A DNA stretch of 64,000 nt from Micrasema longulum (Eukaryota; Arthropoda; Insecta; Trichoptera; Brachycentridae): assembly GCA_022494885.1 (NCBI GenBank), contig JAGVSM010003594.1, forward strand, positions 186,001-250,000, in the 5' to 3' direction. The position numbers and the translations under genes are program-made. The notes under the pieces were generated by a model that had not been told where the DNA came from, did not search any database, and saw only the letters and a program-made list of their open reading frames with translations. Shown piece after piece: positions 52,824 through 63,237 of this stretch (within the stretch, counting starts at the first letter, position 1; each line of letters opens with the position of its first letter).

Positions 52824-52829
52824 TTAAAA

Positions 52830-53170
52830 GACCATTTTTACATTTATTTGCAACATTTTATGACAGTTGCAAGTCTTACTAACTTGTAATATAATAAAAA
52901 TTATGTGATAAGAAAAATAATACTGATAAGTTAACCGTCTGGACTATTTATGCGATAAAATTATGCCGTCTTAAATAAACCTTATGATTCCGATTGTTTA
53001 ATAGTAAATTAGATAAGATTATTTTTTTAATTGAAATCTATTTTTTTAATCATTAACGGGTAATTGTTTTTTTTTGCATAATTTAAGGCCGACCTAAACA
53101 TGTATTTTTTTCTGAAAACATATTATAGAAATTAAATATTTAAACCAAAAAATGGTTTGCAGTTAAAATT
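52830..53170. other. AT-rich, nothing recognised
   Basis: No supportable feature. Confidence 0.5.
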
Positions 53171-53214
53171 TTTTTTTTTTTTTGTGATATAAACCTGGGG
53201 CTTTCAGTGAAAGT

Positions 53215-53490
53215 ACGATGGCACCTGTTTGAGTCCATCTTTGAAAGACGAGCTGGATAGATTGAACATATCATGAACGATAACGAGGGTCTCCTCCATG
53301 AGGTAATAAATGGGAGGTCTGAGGGGGCACACTACAGGGGGCGCCCTCGCCGAGAATACTTCGAGGATTTATGCAGCGATATGAGCCGCTGGTCAAATAA
53401 GTCCTAAGGAGAGACGCACAAGACAAACAGGAGAAAGAGAAGCAGAGCTTTGCAGCTAACCAATCCTTCTTGGTGGATTAAAACCAGGGA
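53215..53490 (+). pseudogene. Non-LTR RT C-terminus (RTE-like, fourth family)
   Basis: Reads IEHIMNDNEGLLHEVINGRS, EGAHYRGRPRREYFEDLCSD, then NRRKRSRALQLTNPS. RRxxWIGHIMRxxxLLxxVIEGRxEG, RGRPRxxYxxDL and a final LQLxNPS are the shared C-terminal pattern of a group of arthropod non-LTR elements. Internal stops (for example after ERRAG and after NKS) mark it as dead. It carries its own GRPR linker, unlike the R1-like piece at 53.8 kb. Confidence 0.7.
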
Positions 53491-53814
53491 GAGAGAAAGG
53501 ATTAGTGAATTTAATATCGAATTTAAGATAAATATATTACAGTTCCAGTTAACCAAATTTGATGTTACAGATTAAACGAAGATTCTGGTAAACAGGAAAA
53601 TATGCAAACAGCAGAAGTGTGGAGCATAGAATAAATAAAATTATGACACTTCTAAAAACATTCCTGCATGATGGAATACAAAACTAAATCGAGGATAAAA
53701 AAAAAAGTGATATTTTCATTTGCTTTGTATGAGTAGAACGCTGTTTTGCAGCTCGATATCTAAGGAGTAAAGTAAGAAGCAGCTCAGGAGGTGTTTTTCC
53801 TTGTTATTCAAGGT

Positions 53815-54152
53815 ACACCACGAGGTCTTCAAACATCCTAGTTGCTTCTGAATGGTTTGGCCATCATACTGCACAAATGGTTTTGGGACATGGGGAGTTT
53901 AGAGACAAGCTTGGACTTGCCCCAGTCTCAAGCTGTGCTTACGGAGATGACCATCAATTGGCTGAAAAAATCTTGTGGCATTGTGTGCTATTGGATGATG
54001 CCAGAGATGAGATGCTGAATGGTTTGACAGGGGTCATGCGACAAGCGTGGAATGTGGATTTGATGGCCAACAGTATGAATTTCGCACTCTTTCGTCGGCT
54101 TGTCCGGACTTGGGTATCGCGTTGGGAGCTCTTCAGATGCGCAGACGCCTAG
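53815..54152 (+). pseudogene. R1-like retrotransposon C-terminus
   Basis: 53815-54152 reads NILVASEWFGHHTAQMVLGH, GEFRDKLGLAPVSSCAYGDD, HQLAEKILWHCVLLDDARDE and then RLVRTWVSRWELFRCADA before the stop. W-x-x-HHTAQLLTGHGxFxxxL, followed by C-x-C/Y-G-x5-E-x4-H-x-C, is the zinc-knuckle end of R1-clade polyproteins. In those elements it follows the RT and takes part in RNA/DNA binding. Here the second Cys is Tyr. Nothing upstream matches the RT of the same element, so it is 5'-truncated. Confidence 0.7.
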
Positions 54153-54700
54153 GTGGGTAAAATATAGTGGGACAGGCAACTGTTCCTGTGGGATGCTCAT
54201 TCGGTTGGGACTGTGCTTTCTTCCGAGCGGAACGCACACGTTCTTTTGTTTTGTCCCCACTTTACGAGAGTTATATTCGGATCCTATGTCTCTGATCACC
54301 CAGGGAGTCTTTCTTTATTCAAGGCCGTTCTCCCATTGTAAATATTTGTGTTTTAATAATGTTGGTTGTGTTACTTATGTTTGCTGTGTTACTTTAGTTT
54401 TATGTCATGGTTTTTTATGCGTATATTTATGTTATTTATTTATGTAAATACCTATATAGTTTTGAATAGTAAAAAAACAGAGGTATTGGAGGGATCGTGA
54501 GGGGTGGGGACGACGTGTTGGCCTCTGTCCATACATCCTCCTCCCCCCTCTTTAATCTGCATAGAGTTTGTATTGTAGGAACATTTATAATGTTTTTCCT
54601 CTATGCGCAGCTGACAGAAAGTCTCCCAAGACTCTACAACAGCTGCGGGTGGATATTGGGCTTAAAAATCTCTCCTCAACGAATACTTGGGCATAATTAC
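54153..54700. other. Unassigned
   Basis: 54160-54320 is GC-richer and follows the R1-like stop, possibly its 3' UTR. 54330-54480 is T-rich. 54490-54560 is a C/T-rich stretch. No gene is supported. Confidence 0.4.
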
Positions 54701-54783
54701 TGTATGAAAGAAGTAGAGAATATGGTAATACAAAAAGCATTTCGGTGATTCGGTTGATCCGGAAATTCGATTAAACGGGACTG
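54700..54783. mobile_element. pogo/Tigger-like transposon right end
   Basis: Read inversely from 54783: CAGTCCCGTTTAATCGAATT then TCCGGATCAACCGAATCACC. CAGT...CGxTTAATCxxxxTTxCCGGAT is the pogo/Tigger terminal pattern, and TA follows at 54784-54785. The matching left end is not visible and no DDE frame was recognised. The 83-codon ORF ending at 54748 is of unknown origin. Confidence 0.5.
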
Positions 54784-54849
54784 TAGTGTATTACGAAATT
54801 TATTTGATTTAAAAAACAGTAACTCCTTTTAAAAATATATAGAAAACAC

Positions 54850-54990
54850 GATTAATAGTATAAAAATATATGCAATGTCTCGCAGCAGTCTTCTGCATAT
54901 TACTTTCGCTTAGTGACAGTAGTCAAGGGAAGTTGCTGCGTCCGATTTTTTATGTCTTTGTTCCTCACAAAGCCTGACCACAGCAATCCA
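54850..54990 (+). repeat. Short repeat shared with 47.3 kb
   Basis: AATGTCTCGCAGCAGTCTTC resembles GATGTCTCTCAGCAGTCTCC at about 47322. Unassigned. Confidence 0.35.
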
Positions 54991-55024
54991 AATTATTTTT
55001 TTTTACGTTCTTAAAACCTTTTTT

Positions 55025-55325
55025 ATTACACTTAATGTTATTAAATATTTATGAATAACCACTTTCCGACTTTTCTATGTATACCAGTTTCGAGACGTAC
55101 CCGTCTCTTCGTCGGGACACCAATTAAATCAACATGCAAAACCCACTATACACCTTCACCATAGTTGTTTAGCAGCCCTTACATGCACTGATTAGTTCGT
55201 AAAAATGTTTTATTTTGTGGGATAAATAGTTGAAAAAAAGAGCTGACGAAGAGACGGATACGTCTCGAAGCCGGAAGACATAGAAAGTCGGTAAGTGGTT
55301 ATGTACAAATATTTGATAACATTGT
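55025..55325. mobile_element. Head-to-head PLE class I tails
   Basis: The left half (55025-55238) is a class I tail on the minus strand, and the right half (55239-55325) is one on the plus strand. Each carries a hammerhead motif: minus 55076-55121 (CCGACGA core, GAAAC, GTA) and plus 55239-55283 (CTGACGA core, GAAG, GAA in place of GTA). Both end in the shared TACAAATATTTrATAAC. The ribozymes differ by different single-base lesions. Confidence 0.7.
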
Positions 55326-55359
55326 GTCAAATGTTTTACCACAAAATTCATGCTTTAAA

Positions 55360-55880
55360 TATTTTATTTGTTTCTTGCGGTGCTTTGTAAGAACCCCACG
55401 ACATTGGCGATCACTACAGCAAAAGCATCTCGATATTCTCTTATATTCCGCAGCCGCAGGATGCATTCGCCATAGTTACTTCCGGGAAAAGATGACCAGA
55501 GTGGTTTCCCGTTGCCTTCTCTGGTGGATTTATCTGTCGGGATCTCCTTCCCTTAGCTGGTTGGTTCTGGTTTGGAGACGCCAGAAACTTGCCTTTCATC
55601 CTCTCGTTATCTGCAGTGACCACACCGTTATGAATGTGCTCCCATTGCCTAGGGTTCGCGACGTGGATGCCGACGAGTTGGACTAGTCAGTAGTGTTGCC
55701 AGTGGAACGCAACTGGGCGTTCGCAGCATTTTTCCATTGTCACGCTTTGGACCGGGAACATAGAGAATTCAAGAAAAGTCGCTAAGGAGGCCCTCCATGA
55801 TCCTCGTCACAAAGTGTCATCACCAACTAACTCAGTCTTTCACAAGTTACTCCATAAAAATTAAATTTCAAATGACAGCA
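55360..55880. other. GC-richer block, unassigned
   Basis: About 320 bp (55370-55690) of GC-balanced sequence with a 120-codon frame on the plus strand and a 60-codon frame on the minus strand. Neither shows known motifs. GAGTGGTTTCCCGTTGCCTT has the feel of a repeated element, but I cannot name it. Confidence 0.35.
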
Positions 55881-55899
55881 CTCACAGATTTTCCCCGGG

Positions 55900-56110
55900 T
55901 GATCTGATATATATTAAATGAAAGTTGCCTTAATGGTATTGTGGGGACCAGAGAGTTGTTGTCTATGGCCACAGTTCCTAGTGGACCTATATAAGGGCAC
56001 GTAACACGTCACTTGCGCTTCTCTGTCTTCACCAGTATTCAAATTCACTCTAAAATATTATTTCCGTAATATTTGTACTTTCGTGTGTAATAATTCAAAA
56101 ATTGTAAGTA
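55900..56110 (+). promoter_or_regulatory. Possible TATA promoter or LTR
   Basis: CTATATAAGGGC at 55987-55998 is a consensus TATA box, followed about 30 bp on by TCACTTGCGCTTCTC, a plausible initiator. AATTGTAAGTAAC (about 56098-56110) could be a splice donor. No inverted TG..CA LTR boundaries or downstream gene were identified, so the function is conjecture. Confidence 0.3.
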
Positions 56111-56198
56111 ACTTAAGTTATTTTATTTATTTATTCCTTGAGGTTAAATCCATTAAATCCATTCAATCATGTGTTTTACATGATTTCTCAAATAGCTA

Positions 56199-56355
56199 CA
56201 ATCAAGAAAAAAACATATCAAAATTTAAAATAATGGTCAAGACATATGTGATAAACAATTTATAATTTAAATATATTTGCAATGTTATTATTAGAACACA
56301 CACAACAATATGTATGATATGTGTGCCCTACTTTAAGATTTAAATAAAATAAAAA
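56199..56355 (+). pseudogene. Jockey-like 3' end, 5'-truncated copy
   Basis: The last 20 codons, ISKFKIMVKTYVINNL with its stop, and the 3' UTR (TATTTGCAATGTTATTATTA, TATGTATGATATGTGTGCCC) are almost identical to 11030-11190. The two copies define the element's end and A-rich tail. Confidence 0.85.
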
Positions 56356-56359
56356 AAGT

Positions 56360-57250
56360 AGAGTATAATAATAAATCCTAAACAGTATATTACAAAGTTT
56401 GTTATTGGATAAAATTTAAAACATATATAAATATATTTGTATATAGATAAATGCAACGTGAAGCTTTATTTCTAAATCTACGATAAACGAACAGTTTTTA
56501 TTTTTACAACCAGAAAACTATTAAGCTATCTAACTAGACAAATTAAAAAAGAATATAATTTGCTCAGAATTTAAATAATCTACTCGAGAATGATTATTAT
56601 GGTGATAATTCTACATGGTGAGATCCATCCAATGGTCATCTTCTTTATGGATTTTTCCGATTAATTGAACTCCTGAAGGGTTCTTATGAAGCGGATAATT
56701 GCTTTTTTCCAGCTACCTCTAGTTTTATACTTCAACAAAAGTAATAAATTATGTTTTTTTGACGGCATAACATTTTATAGAACCACACTTTCCAGCAAGA
56801 TGTGACTCACTGCGACCCTACTGACGGTTCGAACCCCTATTAATTTGAACAAATATTAATAATATGATTTATTTTTTATTGAATACCACCGGGTTAAGTT
56901 TATAGTACTGTTTTTTTCTAAATTAGGTCGCATTTTTCCGTAATCATTGAGTCTTATCGTTATGGCATTGTTTTTATTTGTCACATGATAAACTGTTGCA
57001 AACTCGACGCGTGATTCACAGCACTCTCTGTGTGGATTATACAAATTATTGCTAGCTGATGATAAAAATGATAAAAATTTTAAATGTGAATTTAAAAATA
57101 AACATCGATATTTTTTACTAAGCAATAATATTATTGATGTAGATATCTTGATAAAACTCCATAAATAGCAAACTTGAAATAAAACTGATCTTTTACAAAA
57201 AAAATCTCGAGAAAACAATATAACATAAAAATTAAACCACGTTCTTTTTA
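56360..57250. other. AT-rich, no gene supported
   Basis: A 140-codon minus-strand frame (56856-57278) lacks any family motif, has A/T-driven composition and is rejected as a gene. No repeat boundary is visible. Confidence 0.45.
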
Positions 57251-57251
57251 A

Positions 57252-57490
57252 CCACCTATTTTTATTTTTTTCTACCAACCAGTTTTAAAGCTTCTTTCTT
57301 CTTCCTTGCGTCTTTCCAGTTCATCTAGGGTCGGCCTTTCTGATACGCAGTCTCCAATTCTTCCTGTCTTGTGTCATCTAACTGGTCAGCTACTCTGTCT
57401 TAATATTGGTCAACCAGGGCCTCAATTATGAACGCTATCTTCATCTGTACATATCGAGACGGTATATTTAACTTATGTACTATCCGTACC
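57252..57490. repeat. PLE class III tail remnant and repeat K piece
   Basis: 57252-57302 on the minus strand carries AAACTGGTTGGTAGAAAAAA and AGGTGGTTAAAAAGAAC, a decayed class III tail. 57415-57490 (TCAATTATGAACGCTATCTT, ATATCGAGACGGTATA) matches repeat K. Confidence 0.45.
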
Positions 57491-57709
57491 ATCCTCGGTA
57501 TGTTCTATCTACTTGTCATCTCGACATCATATGGTCGAAACAAACCAATAAATGATTGCAACAATTAAGTCCGCGTTCCCTACGTCATTGATATTTAAAA
57601 TAGTTATCATTTATATTTTTTAAATTATCATTATTTGGCCACCTCAAGTGTTCTTTTTCTCTGATTTTTAAGTTTTTTTAAATTTCTTGAGTTCTTATTT
57701 TTTTCTTAA

Positions 57710-57852
57710 ATATTTAAATTTTCAGACCATTTTCTAAAAGTCGTAAATACCATGTGCTGGAAAAATGGTAATCGAGATGCGGTAAGTGGGATTCGAACCT
57801 CGGTCCGTGAGTTCACAATACTACCACGGGTCCACAACCCATATTTTTTGTT
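57710..57852 (-). mobile_element. tRNA-derived SINE, family C
   Basis: Minus strand: GGGTTGTGGACCCGTGGTAG (box A region), box B GGTTCGAATCCCAC, then the body CCATTTTTCCAGCACATGGT. It is the best-preserved family C head. It sits directly against a PLE coding remnant. Confidence 0.7.
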
Positions 57853-57859
57853 TTTTTTT

Positions 57860-58022
57860 ATCTGTATTGATTCGTAATCATTACAATTTAATTGGTATAT
57901 GCCAGATTTATTATATTTAGGGACTTTATCTTTGTGATTTTTTAACAATACCACTATATTATTAGTTTTGTAGAATGCAGGTTTAATGTTTGATGGAAGG
58001 GAATAAGATAATTTACAATTTA
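57860..58022 (-). pseudogene. PLE linker and start of GIY-YIG domain
   Basis: The minus strand reads VNCKLSYSLPSNIKPAFYKT, NNIVVLLKNHKDKVPKYNKS and GIYQLNCNDYES. In PLE polyproteins the RT is followed by a linker with an F-x-KTNN-I segment and then S-GIY-x-L-x-C-x-x-C, the opening of the endonuclease. Here the second Cys position is Tyr. The YIG half is missing; a family C SINE lies where it should continue (57852). Family D sequence abuts the other side. Together with 1880-2020 and 4731-4994 this shows that coding PLEs, not only their tails, populated the region. Confidence 0.65.
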
Positions 58023-58200
58023 CAACTGGGATGGAGAACATTTTAGTAAGGGAATACAGAAGTATAGGCATTTACAGGGCTTTTCCATCCCAGTTGTAAT
58101 TAGTTGTGAAATAATTCGATTAGACGAATCTAATTTAATCAGTAGAATGCAGCATTTTGTCCAGAAACAATTGAACAAACTCAAAATACTGTAATTTTAT
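58022..58200. repeat. Family D fragments
   Basis: TACAACTGGGATGGAGAACA with GGCATTTACAGGGCTTTT, then TGTGAAATAATTCGATTAGA and the terminal GAACAAACTCAAAATACTG. Confidence 0.6.
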
Positions 58201-58284
58201 AAACTTTAGAAAAATTGTGATTTATAAAAATAATCCGCCTCCATTGTTAAGGTGGGTTAGCTTTATTTACTACTGGACTAAAAT

Positions 58285-58700
58285 CATATCTAATCGGTGC
58301 AACATCGTCTGCTAAGAAAAGTAGCATGGATGATTGTCCTCGAGAGAGGAGACTACACTTACGGAGCAATGGAGTCAATGTTAAAACTCTTAAGTCTACA
58401 AAAACGTAGAAAAAACATTGACTGCATATTTACGTTTAATTTACCATATGGATTAATTGATGTACCATCGTTACTGGAACAAGTGGCATTCAATGTTTCG
58501 ATCCGCCGGTTGCGAAATAATAATGCGTTGTTCCTTGATCAGCACAGCGCGAGCTGTGGCTCGCATGCACCAATGTCCCGCTTGCGTCGCATTGTAAACT
58601 CGAGACAAGATCTGGACGTTTTTGGTGTATGTCTTTCTAGATTTAAATAATCACTAAGATAGACCAGATCTTGTCTTGAGTTAGAAATTATTAATTTTTT
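58285..58700 (+). pseudogene. Jockey-like RT C-terminus
   Basis: The 117-codon frame reads QHRLLRKVAWMIVLERGDYT, SLQKRRKNIDCIFTFNLPYG, LIDVPSLLEQVAFNVSIRRL and NNNALFLDQHSASCGSHAPM. It is the same family as 48170-48600, but the HRTNYG motif has changed to HSASCG. The 3' end AGATCTTGTCTTGAGTTAGA is shared with 25.15 and 48.24 kb. Confidence 0.75.
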
Positions 58701-58704
58701 TGTC

Positions 58705-59305
58705 CTAGCTTTAATTTTCTTTAGTTGTATTTTATTTTAATTGTACCTGTATTAAAAGGAATGTTCGAAAATAAATATTCAACATTTTCTTGTAAGTTTT
58801 GGCTGTTATTTTTGATTAATAGTTTTTAATTTAAGTTCTCATTATAGAACAAAGTTGTTTATTTTTTTATTTTTTTTAAATAAAGACTATAAAGTTATGT
58901 TTGAAAAAGAAACTCTTTTTGTGTACATCAATTCAAGTACCTATGTTTAATTAATCTTTTATTTTCTAATGTTTATTAAGTTAATTAGCTCAGTAGGAAA
59001 CAAAATACTTCCCTAAGATTTGATATTTAAAAAAAAGCTATTAAAATATTTTTTAAATAAAAAACTAAGGACTTATTCATTTATTTATTTGACATTTTAA
59101 ATACATATACAATATTTAAAAGTGTAAAAGTACTGCTGGGATATTGAAGAAACAGAATGGGATCACATTTCATGTGTAATTAGCAAATGTATATGTAAGT
59201 AGCAAATACATTACTTAAAAATTGAATTATGTTTCCATCTGTCAGATTATCTAAGAAAACAAAATGGACATTTAGTTAGTGTTGGCAGGGTAGTCATTTA
59301 TTTAC
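58705..59305. other. AT-rich, nothing recognised
   Basis: Contains a TTATTCATTTATTTATTTGA run (59073) with a tail-like sequence. No gene. Confidence 0.45.
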
Positions 59306-59309
59306 CCTA

Positions 59310-59870
59310 CTTTGCTCATCTAATGAGAGACTTATATAGCGCCATTTTCGTAATATTATACCTCAAGGGCGCTTTACAAAGTGATTATATAAAGATGTAA
59401 ATTTAATTTTAACTTTTTAATTTAAGAAAAATAATGTACTTTTTCATATTACTTTTCTACCACATGCTAAGAATTTATTCAAATGATCTAGAGAACAAGT
59501 GGGTTTTAAGTTTCTTCCGAAACATCACTTTACTCTCACAGTTTCAGATTTCTGCTGGAAGAGCATTCCATGCCGTAGGGCCTGCGACCGCAAATGCACG
59601 TTCGCCGAACTTAGTGCGCTGTTTGCGTAGAGGTATAATAACTTTTCGTTTCGACGTAGATGTAGCTGATCTAAGCGTAAGACGTCTGTCAGCTAGTTCA
59701 TCTGGAATGCAGAGTTCCCTTAGATATTCTGGAGCAGAGTTGTGCAGTGACTTATACATAAGCCAACAGAGTTTGTATTCCACCCTCTGTGGAAAACTTA
59801 GCCAGTGCAATTACCGAAGTAGTAGAGTGATATGACTGAACTTAGAGATTCCAAAAATAAGTATTAGTAT
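59310..59870 (-). pseudogene. CR1-like 3' end
   Basis: The minus strand (59810-59544) reads HWLSFPQRVEYKLCWLMYKS, LHNSAPEYLRELCIPDELAD, RRLTLRSATSTSKRKVIIPL and RTKFGERAFAVAGPTAWNAL. The 3' UTR runs to ATAGCGCC near 59335. It is closely related to the 40.2- and 49.3-kb copies. The last codons (FRKKLKTHLFS region) are shifted but recognisable. 5'-truncated. Confidence 0.8.
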
Positions 59871-59894
59871 AGGACTACTTACGCTCTAAAGATA

Positions 59895-60005
59895 AAAAAT
59901 CTTATAACGGGCTGTGCCATGTTAGATGGAGACTATCATAAACATAGAACACTCCGTTGTCATTTTACATTAATTGGTTTTATATAGATTCCCCGTTATT
60001 AAGTA
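59895..60005 (-). repeat. Dispersed repeat E (copy 2)
   Basis: The complement of TTATATAGATTCCCCGTTAT and ATGTTAGATGGAGACTATCA matches 8265-8350. The unit ends at the GGGAATC side in both copies. Confidence 0.55.
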
Positions 60006-60039
60006 TGTATATTATTTTTTTGCAATAATTTTATAAATA

Positions 60040-60440
60040 AATAATAATAAAAAAATACGTATAAAGGTGGGTATATTGCCTTAAGGCAATTTCTTTTAAC
60101 CTACACCAACCGTTCAGTTTGAGAAAATTATAAATACATGAACATATTGAATCTTACAATTTTATACAAAAATTAAAAACAATTAACAAAAATAAAAATA
60201 TGTTTAAAAAAAAAACAACACTTTCCTATGAAGAGTGGAAAGGGGATGGGAAGGAAAGAAGAACGACAAAGGAACAATTTAAATATTTAAATAGTGACAT
60301 TTCAATATTGACCTTAATGTAAATAAAGAAGGGGTGTCTCTAACATTAGTGTGTAGATTATTCCACAATCAAGCGGCTACTACTGTGAAAGAGGAGGCAA
60401 GAAAATTAGAGCGTTGCATACAGTGAAAAAATCACGTGAA
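60040..60440 (-). pseudogene. Non-LTR RT C-terminus with 3' UTR
   Basis: The minus strand (about 60400-60285) reads SNFLASSFTVVAA, LWNNLHTNVRDTPSLFTLRS and ILKCHYLNI, the closing V-x-LWNxLPxxIR-x-x-S-FKxxLK motif. It is followed by a 3' UTR (60220-60060) shared with 2331-2515 and a TTATTTATTTATAA tail. This links the 2.3-kb repeat to a retroelement. Confidence 0.6.
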
Positions 60441-60444
60441 TTAT

Positions 60445-60712
60445 TTTCTAGTGGTGGTTTTGAATTACATATATTTGAGTACAGAAATAATATATATACT
60501 ACTTTTGCTCGAATAGATTAAAAAAAATTATGCTCAATAACGATTGTGACTCGATTTTGCCAAAAATGTCACGTGGGTAAGTTTAATTTCAGGCTAGACA
60601 GTCAATGATTTTGATAAAAATACGAGTATCAATAAAAATTCTTGATTAAGTTTGACTTTTTAAAATCTGAATCTAATCGGCTAAGTATGCATTGTTACTA
60701 TTATGCACCGTT
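60445..60712. other. Unassigned
   Basis: No supportable feature. Confidence 0.45.
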
Positions 60713-60714
60713 CA

Positions 60715-61000
60715 TCTTTGAAATAATTTTCATTCCCTTTCTGCTCCTAATGGTGCATAGAGCAATGCACTTGTACATCAATCGCAGCGTATCTTAATCA
60801 ATTCTTTTTCGTAACATGAAGGTTAGATGGTAAGTCTTACGCTTCAGGTACCAGTCCAAGGACTATGAAATATTCTAGTGTAAAAACACTTTTTTACATA
60901 AATATTTCAAATAAAACATGACGGGAATCAAACCCGAGACCTCTAGCATGGTTGACAAACGCGCTGACCATTACACCACGAGGCCGACAACTTTTAATAG
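60715..61000 (-). mobile_element. SINE family A, near full length
   Basis: TTCATTCCCTTTCTGCTCCT, CGTAACATGAAGGTTAGATG, AGGACTATGAAATATTCTAG, ATGACGGGAATCAAACCC and GACCATTACACCACGAGGCC give the complete family A sequence in inverse orientation. Confidence 0.8.
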
Positions 61001-61005
61001 CAAGT

Positions 61006-61045
61006 CTACATCGGACAGCAAGAGAGAATTTGCTGTCCGATGTAG
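61006..61045. repeat. Perfect 16-bp hairpin
   Basis: CTACATCGGACAGCAA (61006-61021) and its exact complement (61030-61045) surround an 8-nt loop, GAGAGAAT. It lies a few bases after the SINE head. It could be a tiny MITE remnant; it lacks the T-run of a terminator on either strand. Confidence 0.8.
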
Positions 61046-61049
61046 AAGC

Positions 61050-61600
61050 ACGTAAGCCTGTTGCTTGTTTTACTAGTAATGACTTAGGACTTAGGATATA
61101 GAGATTTTGGTATTATTTATGTTTTCTCTGGATATTCATTGTTTACCTTTAAGACTGAAAAAGCACACATTATGATAAAACTGTAAATACTTTTAAATAT
61201 CATTATAAAATACATAATTTACTGCCTTAGAACGGGAAAGGCTATCCCTAGTTAGGCAGTTTAGATGAACCAACAGCAAAAATAAAAAATATGTATGTTT
61301 ACTTTTACTACTGAATTAATTTGTTGCATAAATAATAACTTGTATATTGCTGTATTAAATATGTAAAAAAAATAATAAAAAAATAAAAAATAATCCCAAT
61401 TTTGGTCTGGTAACAAACTTTCTTCTCATCAAAATTATTTTTTTAAATTAATTATTTATTTGATACTTTACAAAAATATATTGTATAATTGAATTAACAA
61501 TGCATTCCTTACTGGGAAAACCAGCGCCGAGGAAGACATTTTACAGTATTTTAGTTAAATTATTTTCAGATGAAGATTTTGCTAACTAGTTGGATACATG
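61050..61600. other. AT-rich, nothing recognised
   Basis: No supportable feature. Confidence 0.5.
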
Positions 61601-61905
61601 AATCAAGTTCTTGTGTACAAAAATTTTAAGAAACTCAAAATATGGTTGATAAAACCAGCCTTAGAAGTATTAAAATTGAAAAGAGTTTTCAGGCGTTTCC
61701 TAGAATGTAGATGAAATAATTTAGTCAGAATCATACCTGCACTAATAAAATTTTCAGCTCTTTAACTTCACAGAGATCAACAGATGAAAGAATTGAAGGA
61801 ATATAGAAGTTCAAACGTAGGCAAAATGATGAATGTTACACAGTGTGTCAAAATGCCACTTAAACCAGCCAACGACAGGTTTTAAGCCCTGTAAATCCCT
61901 AAAAC
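61600..61905 (+). repeat. Family D repeat, long copy
   Basis: AAACTCAAAATATGGTTGAT, GAGTTTTCAGGCGTTTCCTA, CAGCTCTTTAACTTCACAGA, GAAAGAATTGAAGGAATATA and AACCAGCCAACGACAGGTTT in family order. Confidence 0.7.
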
Positions 61906-61907
61906 TT

Positions 61908-62695
61908 CTCTAAATCATTTGAATAAATCCGTAGCATATAATAACAAAATAAATTGTTGTTATTAAATTACAATTTTAAAAGCTTTAATTTATTGATTGG
62001 TTAGGTGTTTATTTTGTAGAACTCAATATTTCAACTTATAATGTAAAAAATCTAACACTAATTTGAGCCTACTGAACACTTTATTTTATTTTTACAAACA
62101 TAAAAACAAAAATTTCGTGACAATTGTTTAATTTCTTCATTTTTCATCAGTGTTTAATTTCTAATATTATAAGCTTCATTTTAATTTATTTATCTTTTAT
62201 TTAGGAAACATACAGTACAGTTACATTGTTTAATATTTTACACAGTTAGACTCAACTCTAATGTACCAGTGAAATTTCCATATTATAAAGTAATTATATG
62301 TAAGGTTATTAATGAAAGTACAAAAAAGAGAAGGAAAAAAACATTAATGGAAGTTGTTTAAAAATTTAAATTAAAGTAAAAAAGTTATTTGAAAGTTTTT
62401 AATTTGTAGTTAGTATTTACAAATCGAAATAATATTAAAAATGAAGAAAATTTGTCAAAGTAATAAAAAATTAAGAATTAAAATAAAGAATGAAAAATAT
62501 GCTCAGATGTAAAAATGAAATAAAATATTAATAATATTTTAAAAAAAGAAACACATACATATTTTAAGGGATTCAAAGTAACGTTGAGAAGAATTTTGAA
62601 ATGAAATATAAGACAATACATTTAATTCAATTTGAAAAACATCTTCAAATTTAATGACGAAAATGGCGCTTTATAAGTTATCCATAATTATAATT
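61908..62695 (+). repeat. CR1 3' UTR in two pieces
   Basis: 61908-62000 (TCTAAATCATTTGAATAAAT, AACAAAATAAATTGTTGT) and 62655-62695 (GACGAAAATGGCGCTTTATA, AGTTATCCATAATTATAATT) are consecutive parts of the CR1 UTR seen at 49295-49450. About 650 bp of AT-rich sequence, including a TTTATTTATCTTTTATTTAG start at 62188, lies between, probably another insertion. Confidence 0.55.
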
Positions 62696-62699
62696 CACT

Positions 62700-63235
62700 T
62701 CTATAAAATATTCTTCACCTATGTTGTAAAATAACTACTAATAGTTGTAATTATTACATTTGTGCTGTATGTTCCTAAGTAAAATACTTAACTTGGCAAG
62801 TATTTAGTTCTAGTTCACACAGCGCTGTAGTCTTCATCCGCCCGGACACAGACACATTTGTTCAATTATTGGTTTTCACCTCGGATGCATTAATTTCGCT
62901 TAACGTTTCGTTTGCTATTGATTATCTCGCGCTGTCCATAAGCTCTAACAATGTAATGCAGTTGTTTGGTTAATTAATCCCATTAAAGCATGACGTCACA
63001 GTTGCATGCCCGCCGCGCCCTACTTGGGACAGAACAAAGGGCTTACAGGGGAAAAACGAAATATAAAAAGGTTGATAAAATCGGCGAAATAACGCTCTTA
63101 ACCTTTGCGGTGGGAGCCTATCAAAATAGTATTGACGTGTTTGACTCTTAAAATACTGTTCCCAATAATTCCTTTGGGTGTAATACTGTAACGTCGTGTT
63201 ATAAGTCTTCAAAGTGCTCATTGTAATTGCCCAAT
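62700..63235. other. No gene recognised
   Basis: 62800-63130 is GC-balanced, but no frame shows a family motif on either strand. Confidence 0.45.
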
Positions 63236-63237
63236 AC

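Noticed and set aside
56856..57278. 140-codon minus-strand ORF
   Set aside because: No family motif, composition follows the A/T bias, and its first part overlaps a decayed PLE tail.
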